Source of the DNA: Excoecaria cochinchinensis
Lineage: Eukaryota; Streptophyta; Magnoliopsida; Malpighiales; Euphorbiaceae
DNA: 64,000 nucleotides
Assembly: GCA_947683425.1 (NCBI GenBank)
Contig: CANTUQ010000073.1
Location: 7,908,501 to 7,972,500, forward strand
Direction: 5' to 3'
Under the pieces are notes generated by a model. That model did not search any database. It was not told the origin of the DNA and worked only from the letters and a program-made list of their open reading frames with translations. Below, piece after piece: positions 1 to 9,112 of this stretch (positions within the stretch are counted from its first letter, which is position 1; each line of letters starts with the position of its first letter). The position numbers and the translations under genes were made by a program.

Positions 1-1130
1 TATATAATGAAACAAATATTAAATGAACTATAAATAAATTTTAAAAATTGTATTTTATAATGTATTAATATATGTATAAAATTTACTGACATTACAAATA
101 AATGAAGCTAACAATTATATGATTGAGTGCACTAACTAAGTTAGCAGATTATGAAGAGTTCAAACTTCTAATGCATTACTCCAACTATTCAATAACGTTT
201 CCTACTAAAAAATAACTCATATAATCTTTCATAATATGTCATGTGAATATTTTAAGTCGAATTTATTGTTTGACCAAAATGAAATTAAATTTTATTTAGT
301 GACCGAATTATTATTAGATTACAATTGTTGTGATTATAGTTCAAATGCTACATTTGCATGATTACGAGTATTTTATTTTAATGGGTATTGATGGGTTAAA
401 TAATTTTTGCCTTTTTCCCATCAAAGGACGGTGATTTAATAACAATATCCATTATTATTCATACAACAAAAATAATAAATATAGGTGTTCTTTCCTTATA
501 ACCTTCAATAATTTTATTTATCTATTTAATGGTGAGTTTTGTAATTATTGAAGTACAATTAATGGTGGTTTTTCTTTTTGCTTTTTTTTTATTATTCTTT
601 TATTTCTCTTTTATTGGGTTCATAATTAATCCTTCAACAATTCTATTTATCTATATTTTTATGTGAGTTTATTAATCAATGAAGGTAATATTAATTATAG
701 TTTTTCTTTTTTATTTATCTTTTATGTATATATTAATTAATTTTTGATGACTTTAATAATTATTTTATTGGAATAACTAAATTCGAAATGTAAAAGTTTT
801 AAGAGAAAATAATTAAAATTAAGTTTTTTTATTTCTTTTTCCAAGAACATATTAGGAATTTTTTGTCAAGTAATAATAATTTCAATTGAATAATTATAAA
901 TGAACTCAAGAATTAAAATAAACAAAATACATAAATATAAAACATAAATAAAATGCTGCATTAAAATAAAAAAATAAAAAAATGCAAAAAATAAAGTACC
1001 TGTGCAACAGATCTGGCCGGAGAAGAAGATTCGCCGGCGGCGAGGAAGGGGGAGAGTGACGGCTTCAGTCGGCGCGGGGGAGAGGGGTGGTGCACGATGC
1101 AGATCTGCCGGAGAGGGGAGGGGAGAAAAA

Positions 1131-1155
1131 GGGGGGGGGGGGGGGGGGGGGGGGG
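1131..1155 (+). repeat. Poly-G tract (25 G)
   Basis: An uninterrupted run of 25 G sits in the purine-rich block of the CACTA element. The length should be treated with caution because homopolymers are prone to sequencing error. Confidence 0.9.
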
Positions 1156-1204
1156 AAGAAGAAAGGGAGAGAAGGAAAGAGAAAAGAAAAGGGATTTAAA
1201 TATC

Positions 1205-2215
1205 CCAAAAAATAGAGACGGAAATTACTTTCCACCTCTAAATAGAGACGAAAATAAAAATTTCGTCTCTATTTAGAGATGAAATTTAATTTCCGTCTCT
1301 AAATTTAGAGACGAAAATTAATTTTCGTCTCTATTTAGAGACGGAATGACTTTCCGTCTCTAAATAGGCGGGATTAGTTCCCGCCTATTTAGAGACCGCA
1401 AATAGAGTCCGTAAACTTTTTTCGTCTCTAAATAGAGACGGAAAGCAATTTTCGTCTCTAAATTTAGAGACAAAATTTAAGTTAAGTCATTCTGTCTCTA
1501 AATAGAGACGGAAATTAAATTCCGTCTCTAAATTTAGATACATAATTTTTAATTATTTAGAGACGAAAATTAAATTCCGTCTCTAAATAGAGACGGAAAT
1601 TAATTTTCGTCTCTAAATGACCTTCCGTCTCTAAATAAGCGGGATTAGTTCCCGCCTATTTAGAGACCACAAATAGAGATCGTAAACTTTTTCCGTCTCT
1701 AAATAGAGACGGAAAGCAATTTTCGTCTTAATTTAGAGATGAAATTTAACTTCCGTCTCTAAATAGAGATGGAAATTAAATTTCGTCTCTAAATTTAGAG
1801 ACATGATTTTTAATTATTTAGAGACGGAAATTAAATTTCGTCTCTAAATAGAGACAGAAATAAGATTTCGTCTCTATTTAGAGACGAAATTTAATTTTCG
1901 TCTCTATTTAGAGACGGTAATAAAAATTCCGTCTCTAAATAGAGACAAAATCTTATTTCCGTCTCTATTTAGAGACGGAAAGAGTTTACAGTCTCTATTT
2001 GCGGTCTCTAAATGTGGAGGGAACAATCCCGCCATTATTAGCGATAGAATTTTAGAGACAAAAACATTTCCGTCCCTAAATGGAAACGGAAATTGATTTT
2101 CGTCTCTAAATAGAGACGAAAACTGTTTTTCGTCTCTATTTAGAGACGAAAATCAATTTTCGTCTCTATTTAGAGATGAAAATTTTTTCGTCTCTAAAAT
2201 TTCGTCTCTATTTTA
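1205..2215. repeat. Subterminal palindromic repeats of the CACTA element
   Basis: Dozens of copies of a unit built from GTCTCTAAATAGAGAC, each itself palindromic, alternate with TTAATTTTC-type spacers. Copies vary at one or two bases. Such arrays are the transposase-binding subterminal regions of CACTA elements. Because each unit is self-complementary and units occur in both orientations, a single strand would fold into many short hairpins. Confidence 0.8.
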
Positions 2216-2231
2216 CAGTTTTCTTATAGTG

Positions 2232-2747
2232 GAAGTAGATCCTACAATTACAAACCACTTCTTCATCCCTAAGCTAAAGATCTAACATGATCGACCCTTC
2301 AACTTTAACCGGTTGTCCAGAAATTCCAATAAGTAGTGCAGACACTGTCTCCAGGATATTGATAGACATTTTCAATGCCCTGTATGACTGAAGAGTAATG
2401 AGATTTACCGTACTACCCATGTCTACCAATATCATCTGCACCTTGTAGTCTTGAATTAGGGCTTCAACTACTAAAGAGTCGGTATATGGTGTTCGGACAT
2501 GAGCTCTGTCAGCTGATGAGAATTTTACCTTGTGGCCCCCACTTGGCGAGTGAGCTCCCAAAGAAAAGACCTCTTTGGCTTTTCATTTTCTGGAGTCATC
2601 AAAAATGTCATAATACTTGCCCCCAGCGATGACATGGATAATTCCGATCAGAGCCTTTTTACTTGTGCTGGCTCTGCTTTCTTGTCTTCAAGGTGATGGG
2701 GACCGATCCCTGCCCTTCTTATCCCCACTTTTGACAAAATGGGTGAG
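2232..2747 (-). pseudogene. Ty3-gypsy protease region (Tat-type, broken)
   Basis: The minus strand encodes a retropepsin-like segment. The motif VDMGSTVNLIT (about residues 47-57 of the 95-residue frame 2561-2274) corresponds to the catalytic Asp-Thr/Ser-Gly signature, here with Met in the middle. The later KVEGSI stretch is typical of Tat/Athila-group proteases. The frame ends early at 2274, and the rest of pol would lie beyond the CACTA insertion, to the left of the window. Upstream (higher coordinates) it is separated from its gag by a solo LTR. It is a fragment of one element together with the gag pieces at 4921-5529 and 14911-15734. Confidence 0.7.
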
Positions 2748-2752
2748 CTTGC

Positions 2753-3714
2753 TGTAGATACCGGGTCCCGAGACAGCCCAGATCAGAGTTACCCAATGAT
2801 TAAATTAATTATACCTGTTTATAAGCAAAAAAAAAGTTTGAAGTGATGGTTTCCTTGTCAAATTTTATTTTTTAAAAAAAAATCTAAAAAATTTAAAAAT
2901 AAAAAAAAGATGTTGAAAATTATAGTGTTTTAGTTAAGATTGTTTTTTTTAAAAAAAAAAATCGGACGTTTTTGGTTACCGACACGCCAGGGCAGGCCTC
3001 CCTCACGAGCTGGCGCGCGGGTGTCGCTCGCCCCTTAGCTTGCCCAGCGACCCCCTGGCCGTTTTTTAGGCCAAATTGGGTTTTTTTTTCCTCATTTTTT
3101 GTGTGGGATTTAATTTTAAAATGTTTTTTTTAACTTTTAAAATTCACCAGTTTTTTTGTGTTTTTATGGGAATTAAATTAATTTAATTGCCTCTAGAAAA
3201 AATATGATTTTTTAGGATATAAAAAACTTTTTGGAGAGAGAAATGGGGGGATTTTTTTTGAGGTAAAAATTTTCTTATTTTCTTCCTCTTCAAATGAATT
3301 TTTTTGAGGTTCCAAGTTAACTTTTTTTTCCTTAAAAAAGATAATTCTTGAAACAAAAAAAAAATTCTTTGTTCTAAGAAATTTTCTTATTTTTTTAACA
3401 ATTATTCTTAAGACAAAGAATTTAATTCATTGTTCTTGAATTCCAAATTTTCTTCTATATTGTTTTTGCAAATCAAGATAAGAAAATCAATTATTTTTCT
3501 TCATTCATCAAATCCAATTCTAAGAGTAAGTATTGTGAGTTCAATTTTGTATTTTATTTTTTATTTTTAATTTTTATTTATAATCAATTAATTATCATGT
3601 AGATTTTTTTAGATCTATTATTTATTTTTTGTGTTTTATGTGATTTTAGTCATAGATTTAATATTTTTAACATATTTTATTTTTTTATTCTTTTAATTTA
3701 CTTGATTGTTTATC

Positions 3715-3792
<78 letters not shown>

Positions 3793-4920
3793 TATGTTTT
3801 TATGTGTATTGAGTTATTAATATGTTAATTTATTTATTTCATGGTGTCATTTAATTTGTCTGTCACTCATAATACATTTTATTTTATTTATTTTAATTCA
3901 TCTTTATTATTTTATGTGATTAATTGATTTTTTTTATCTAATTACTAACATCAATTTTATTTGTGTCTTTTTTTTTTAATATTTATTTTTATGTGTGATC
4001 ATTTTCAATGGCAAATGAGAGTACATAGAGATTTGAAGACACCATTTTGGTTGGATTTGTCCTTTTTAGCATTTTTATTATTTTTCATTATCTTGTTTTT
4101 ATTCATTTTTATTATGTAATTTGTAATAAAATTATTCATTTTATCCACGCTAAAAAGAAAATTACAAAAATATTTTTATTAATAAATTGGTACTTTTTTT
4201 TAATAAAATAGGACCAATGTCCTAATTTCAATCAATAAAAACTCACTTTTAAAAAAAGAGTTAATTTTCTCAAAATGAAATCACTTATCCCGATTTTATC
4301 GATAAATACAAAAAATAACTTTTCGATTTTTTAAGTAAATATGAAGGAACCAATGTTCTTATTTTAAATACATGTCCCGATGTATGAATGTTATTTAGTT
4401 AGTTAATTTTGTCTATTTAATTTTTTTATTTTGGGAGATTGTAGTTTTGTCCAAAATTTTAATACCTTTTCTATTTTGGGGGATTGTATGTTGTTCCAAT
4501 TTTATCTTTTTATTTTTTGTAGTTTGCTATATAATTTTATTACTTTCTTTATCGCTTTCTTTTGGTGCTTGATTTGCGCTTTAATTTTAATGCATGACCG
4601 CGTGAGAAAACAGATAGAAATTTAATAATCAACAACTCATTTATAATTATCCAAGGCATTAATAAGAGTGAAGTTCCGAATCTCTCTTTAGTTTAGACCC
4701 CGAGATTAGACAAACTTTCTCAATTTCTTGTAAACTGGGTAGCGACGGTAAAATACCTCAAAGGTGTCTAAAGGTCTTCATGAGATTCGATGAACTTTTC
4801 CAATATTCTATTGGGTAGAGATTCCAAAATATCTCATAATTGCCCAAGATCAAAGACGCGAACCCTCTCGTGCCCTAAAAGCAACATCCCGGGAAGCGAT
4901 CGGATTCGGCGCGCATCACA
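2753..4920 (+). mobile_element. Solo LTR of an Ogre/Tat-like Ty3-gypsy element
   Basis: The unit starts TGTAGATACCGGGTCC and ends GCGCGCATCACA, flanked on both sides by the perfect 5-bp duplication CTTGC (2748-2752 and 4921-4925). The same family occurs at 56746-59852 and, inverted, at 60869-63197. There is no internal domain, so it is a solo LTR left by recombination. It has a GC-rich island (about 2981-3065), a TATA-like GGATATAAAAAAC (near 3213-3226), a long ATT microsatellite (3717-3791) and the motif GGACCAATGTCCTA near 4212. It splits the gag of the minus-strand retroelement. The open frame at 4431-4625 is AT-rich noise. Confidence 0.85.
3717..3791 (+). repeat. ATT trinucleotide microsatellite in LTR
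   Basis: About 25 uninterrupted ATT repeats. A TTA/AAT tract lies at the equivalent place in the related LTRs near 57930-57990 and 62030-62075, so the tract belongs to the LTR family. Confidence 0.9.
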
Positions 4921-5529
4921 CTTGCCTTTCCGAACTAAAAATTCAATCTCCTGCTTAAGTCACCGACAATCATTAGTCTCATGCCCCTTATCTCTGTGAA
5001 AAGAACAATAAAAGCTTTGGTCTCTGTTGGGATCCTCCCTCATGGGATGTGGCTTGTTGACCCGTTTGTTCGCTTTCATCCATTGCAAGACTTGGGACCT
5101 CGAGGTCATTAAAGGTGTCAACCTCTCTTCCTGTCGATCACCCAAGCTTTGCTTATTAACAATGTATGTTCGGTTAAAGTTGCCTAACCCTCTATGTCTA
5201 GAATCATCCCGACCTCCGTTACTTCTTTCTCGGGATGGCCGTATATTTTTGTTTGATTCCCTGAACTGTGAGCTGTACCTAAGCCGACAAGCTTCGTCCA
5301 TCCTGATATACTTATGTGCTCGGGACATGAGCTCGGTGAAGTCACTTGGCGATTTTTTACTCAGAAAATCACTAAAATCTTGACACCTGGTATTGCGGAT
5401 AAGGGCATTAATTGCTACTTCCAAATTCAGATTTTGAATATCCATAGCCACCATATTAAATCGTTCGACATAGGCCCTCAGTGGCTCTCCTTTCTCTTGG
5501 TTAACCAAATTAAGGTCTGCTGATACCTT
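4921..5529 (-). pseudogene. Ty3-gypsy (Tat-type) gag, C-terminal part with zinc knuckle
   Basis: The minus-strand frame 5508-4960 contains the gag core end (EKGEPLRAYVERFNMVAMDI), an Arg/Ser-rich linker, and near its C-terminus the knuckle FYCSFHRDKGHETNDC. This CX2HX4HX4C variant of the retroviral zinc knuckle is common in Tat-group gag. The N-terminal gag lies at 14911-15734, on the far side of the chromovirus insertion. The flanks of that insertion share the duplication ACCTT, so the two pieces were once contiguous. The C-terminal side is interrupted by the solo LTR. Nucleic-acid binding and particle assembly are the family roles; this copy is dead. Confidence 0.8.
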
Positions 5530-6564
5530 TGTAACACCCCAAAACCACCCCAGTAGTTTGAGCCTATTCGTGTCGGAATGTGTGTATTAAATTGGTTTAT
5601 TTATTGTATATGTGTGCATATTAGTTGGAAAGAGGAATTAGACTAGAGTATATGGGAGTGTATAGAAGTAAATGTATGAATAGGAGTTAGCTTAGTGTGT
5701 ATAGGCAAGTATGGGAGTAGGATGTGTAAATGGCATGTGGCTTAAGGAGAGTGTGACATGTGGCAAAGAGGATAAGTGGGCATTTAATGAAGTTTGGTGA
5801 AGAGTGAGAAATCAGCTTTTCCTCTCAATTTTCCCGTTCTTCTTCCTCCTTCACGCCACCCTCTTCCATTTATTTTTCTTCTTTCTTTGTTCTTCTCTTT
5901 TCTTGACCGATCTTGCTCCCTCTCCTTTCCCTTGAGTGATTAAAGTTGGTTGGCTTGTTGATCTTGAAGTTTCTAGGTGAGTTGGGGTTTTAGATTTTCT
6001 TCTTCTTCCTCTTCCCTAGGTTTTAGTTATATGTATTTTGTTTATGGGTTGTTTTAGAATTGATCTTGATTGTTATGGGTTTGTGGTTCAGAAGAGGCTC
6101 CTAGACCTGATAAAGGAAAAGGAATCGCAAGCGGAAGCGGAGCTCGCGATTAGGAGCTAAGGAGAGAAGGTTTGGGAATTTTGTCTTTGTACACATATTT
6201 GTAGTTTGAATTGAATATTTGTGTTATTGCTTGGATTAGAGTTATAAGTTGTGTATATATGATTGAATTTGAATTAGACATGATATGAGATGCTAGAGAA
6301 TGAGTATTGTTATAGGATTTGCGAGAAAGTATGTGAATAGATGTAATTGGTATTAAATGTGCTGTTTTGGGATTTCTTGCAATTAGACATATAATGGATT
6401 CGATTTAATTGTGATAATTGGTGATAAAGCTGGGTTTTTAAATATGTTATGAGTTGTGGATGCTTGTGTTGCTGAATTTTGAGGTTTGGAATCAATTTTG
6501 GAAGTTTGGATGTGAATTGTGTGAGAATTCTGCAGAATTTGGGCGTAAGAGCTGGAAAACCCGT

Positions 6565-6875
6565 GTCTGTCGCGACCGCAACACTGTCGCGAGCGCGACA
6601 GAGCGCGGAGGTTTCGGCCCTCGCGCCGGCGCGAGAAGTGTCGCGCCAAAGAACTCGAGGGAGCTCTCTGTCGCGAGCGCGACCATTATCGCGAGCGCGA
6701 CAGAGTGCTCGAGCTCCGAGCTTGTGCGAGGTTCTCTTCTGTCGCGAGCGCGATAAGTCTCGCGAGCGCGACAGAAGAGCAATACCTACGTCCTCTCGCG
6801 ACCACGAGATCCCTCGCGATCGCGAGACGAGGCGGGGGAGTGCAGCTTGGCTTCTGTCGCGAGCGCGACAGACGT
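6565..6875 (+). repeat. CpG-rich TCGCGAGCGCGA repeat island in 5' LTR
   Basis: Six copies of TCGCGAGCGCGA plus diverged variants lie in about 310 bp, in an LTR otherwise AT-rich. Every unit contains the self-complementary TCGCGA. The same block recurs in the 3' LTR. Confidence 0.9.
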
Positions 6876-7390
6876 GACTTCCAAATTTGATTTCTTCTCC
6901 GTTTTGCTTAAAGACTTGGTTTCTTTTGCATGTGCTCTATGATGTAAAGCCTTGAATATCTATTTAAATGAATAATATGTATGTTAATTTGACAAGATTT
7001 GGTATAACCTGCTAATGTCGAATAAGTGGATAGTTAGGCATGCCTAATAGAGTTATGTGCCGCTGCAGCTATATGTACGACTTGGACCCTGATCAGGTCC
7101 CACGAATGGATCCTTGCGATCCCTCTGTTTGAATCTTTCCTAAGATTCCATGTAAAAACGATTTGAAAACAAAGTAAAAAGAATGATTTGATACCTTCGG
7201 GTATCTATATGTCCACAAGATAATATTGATACTCTCAAGTATCTATATGTGTACTCGTTATCCACTCATTGTGATTAAGCAGGTGTCATTGTATTTTGTA
7301 CAAGAATCTTTGGATGAGAATGCTAATATCTGAATTAACTATGTATGATTATATGCTCATAATTGTATTGTTTTCATACGTTTTCTGTTA

Positions 7391-7468
7391 CCGTCACTGT
7401 GAGTGACGGTCATGCATTGTGTGTTTCCCCACTAAGCGATTTCGCTTAGCACGGGTGTTTATCCGTGC
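7391..7468 (+). promoter_or_regulatory. Three adjacent hairpins in LTR (putative RNA element)
   Basis: The stems are CCGTCAC/GTGACGG (7391-7409), CTAAGCG/CGCTTAG (7432-7449) and CACGG/CCGTG (7450-7468), about 400-480 bp before the LTR 3' end. The middle stem recurs in five other LTR copies here (14466, 34254, 37440, 43421, 44288 and 55264 regions). Function is unknown; a transcript-processing, packaging or termination role is a guess. Confidence 0.55.
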
Positions 7469-7876
7469 AGGTGTGGAAGGTTTTCGATTGCCTCGGGTTG
7501 GGCGTGTCGCATCGGGAAGGCCAACGCAATTAGAGTCCTGAAGTTTTATAGTATAGGCTTTCCTTCATTTTGTAATAGATGTAATGTTTTGTTAGCCCTT
7601 TTGAACCGTATATATTGGGCTTTTGTAAATTGTCTCTTTTTGTAATCTGATGTAATATGTAAGGACCATCTTTTGGTATAATAATAAAGTGTACATTTTG
7701 TTCAAAATCACTCTTCTCTGTATTGAAGTTTTTAATTATTTCCGATATGTCGCTCTATATATGTAATGTTTGCATGTTTGTACTAGTGGGGTGTGACACT
7801 CCTATCTATCCCGGGGAGGCCTCTCCTCCAATCTGTATGGAAGTCTCCTTGGTATAGGTTGGGGTGTGACATTAGG

Positions 7877-7888
7877 TGGTATCAGAGC
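7877..7888 (+). other. Primer binding site (tRNA-iMet)
   Basis: TGGTATCAGAGC, complementary to the 3' end of plant initiator tRNA-Met, begins five bases after the 5' LTR. It primes minus-strand cDNA synthesis. Confidence 0.9.
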
Positions 7889-7978
7889 TTTTGGTTTAGA
7901 TGTTACTGGGTTTCAGTATGTTAGTTAGTTGTTGGAGTTATGTTGGCCTGATGCGCACTGCATTTATGTTTTGTAGTT

Positions 7979-8995
7979 ATGGAGTCCGCCCGTGGATCGC
8001 TTGAGGGGTCAGCGGAAAGTGCGAATCCCCAAGAGCAGGATCCCTCAGTTTCTGGTCCGGCTCAACCTCCTAGGGGTTATCCTGAGGTGCCTTTGGGACC
8101 AATGGAAGCGATGCTCCAGAGTATGACAAGAGTACTTGAAAGGGTAACATTGCCTAGTGCACCTATTGAAAGGCTAAGAAAGCATGGTGCAGAGGATTTC
8201 TTTGGTACTGGTATAGATGAATCTAACAAGGCAGAGATGTGGTTAGAAAAGACAGCCAGAGTACTTAAGGAGATAAGATGCCCACAGGAGCAAGAAGTAG
8301 AGTGTGCCTTGTCTTTATTACAAGGTTCAGCTTATGATTGGTGGAAGTTGGTGGCTAGTCAACCGCAAGTTCCTGAACCGATAACATGGGAGTTCTTTGA
8401 GGATGAGTTTCAGAACCGGTATGTGACCAAAGCTTATAAGGATGCTAAGTGGGCACAGTTTCTCACTCTTAAGCAAAGAACAATGTCTGTGGCTGAGTAT
8501 GAGGATGAGTTTAATAAGCTCAGTAAGTATGCGCCGCCAAGGGTCCTTACAGAAGAGTTTCGATGTCAGCATTTTGAAGCAGGCTTGAATGAGTTGTTGA
8601 AGGTGATGCTAATATCATTGATGTCGGCTCCAAATGTGAGGTATTATCAGTTAGTTCAGGCAGCCTTGAGGGCGGAGCGTTCTGAAAATATATTGAGAGA
8701 AAAGGCTCAAAGAAGAAAGTCTGCAAGAGGTGGTTCTTCTTCAGGCAAGAGAGCGAGGGAATCGCAAGGAAACTTTGCTGATGAATCTACAGCTAATCCG
8801 GCCCCTAGAGGGAGAAGACAGGGTTCTTCTAGGGGAGCGGGCTCAGGTAGAGGAGATGGCCCTCCCCGATGTTCTCATTGTAATAGACAACATTGGGGTG
8901 AATGTCGGTGGTTAACAGGAGGCTGTTTTAAATGTGGTTCTACGGACCATTTACTTGCAAATTGTCCGAACCGACTTGGAGATCCTTCGGGATAA
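7979..8995 (+). CDS. gag: Chromovirus Gag polyprotein
   Basis: A 338-residue protein that forms the virus-like particle and binds the element RNA. The retrotransposon Gag core spans about residues 60-210 (AEMWLEKTARVLKEI, then GSAYDWWKLVASQ and FEDEFQNRYV). A basic Arg/Ser/Gly linker follows. Two cysteine clusters end the protein: CSHCNRQHWGEC (298-309) and the canonical CX2CX4HX4C knuckle CFKCGSTDHLLANC (316-329). The ATG at 7979 is about 90 bp after the primer site. The frame closes with TAA at 8993-8995, but the following 39 codons and pol are in the same frame without another stop, so the TAA is either a recent mutation or a programmed readthrough site. Length and domain order fit Tekay-type Gag. 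Confidence 0.93.
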   Translation: MESARGSLEGSAESANPQEQDPSVSGPAQPPRGYPEVPLGPMEAMLQSMTRVLERVTLPSAPIERLRKHGAEDFFGTGIDESNKAEMWLEKTARVLKEIRCPQEQEVECALSLLQGSAYDWWKLVASQPQVPEPITWEFFEDEFQNRYVTKAYKDAKWAQFLTLKQRTMSVAEYEDEFNKLSKYAPPRVLTEEFRCQHFEAGLNELLKVMLISLMSAPNVRYYQLVQAALRAERSENILREKAQRRKSARGGSSSGKRARESQGNFADESTANPAPRGRRQGSSRGAGSGRGDGPPRCSHCNRQHWGECRWLTGGCFKCGSTDHLLANCPNRLGDPSG

Positions 8996-9112
8996 CAAGA
9001 AGGGAGCCGAGCTGGATCTAATGTACCCCAAGGGAGTCGTAATAGGGGTAGAGGAAGGGGTCGAGGTGGACGGCCTCGAGATAGAGAAGTCTCGGAATCA
9101 GTTGATCGCCCT

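Larger units (their letters stand above)
1..2231. mobile_element. CACTA (EnSpm)-type element, right end only
   Basis: The right terminus reads (reverse complement) CACTATAAGAAAAC, the hallmark end of plant CACTA transposons, closing at 2231 next to a possible GAA target duplication at 2232-2234. About 1 kb of subterminal repeats (1200-2220) precedes it. Inside lies a GC- and purine-rich block (1010-1190) with a run of 25 G. Positions 1-960 are AT-rich without a recognisable gene. No transposase is visible, and the left end was not found, so the element starts left of the window or is truncated. It interrupts the protease of a minus-strand retroelement. The type is secure from the terminus; the extent to position 1 is inferred. 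Confidence 0.7.
5530..7871 (+). repeat. 5' LTR of the chromovirus
   Basis: Begins TGTAACACCCC and ends GGGGTGTGACA, directly followed by the primer binding site. It carries a CpG-rich block (6565-6875), a GGCATGCC palindrome near 7037, GGACCCTGATCAGGTCCC near 7085, and a cluster of hairpins at 7391-7468. Several open frames on both strands here are consequences of the GC-rich repeats, not genes. It drives transcription of the element; I could not fix a TATA box. Confidence 0.93.

Noticed and set aside
1002..1199. 65-residue Arg/Gly-rich frame in the first CACTA element
   Set aside because: Translation of a purine-rich and poly-G tract; no domain.
1205..2215. CRISPR-like array suggested by short repeats
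   Set aside because: Repeats are palindromic, irregular, without unique spacers, and belong to a CACTA subterminal region in a plant genome.
6383..6890. Overlapping open frames on both strands in the 5' LTR (and again at 13344-13976)
   Set aside because: They come from the CpG-rich TCGCGAGCGCGA repeats, occur in several frames at once, are duplicated in the 3' LTR and show no protein family signature.
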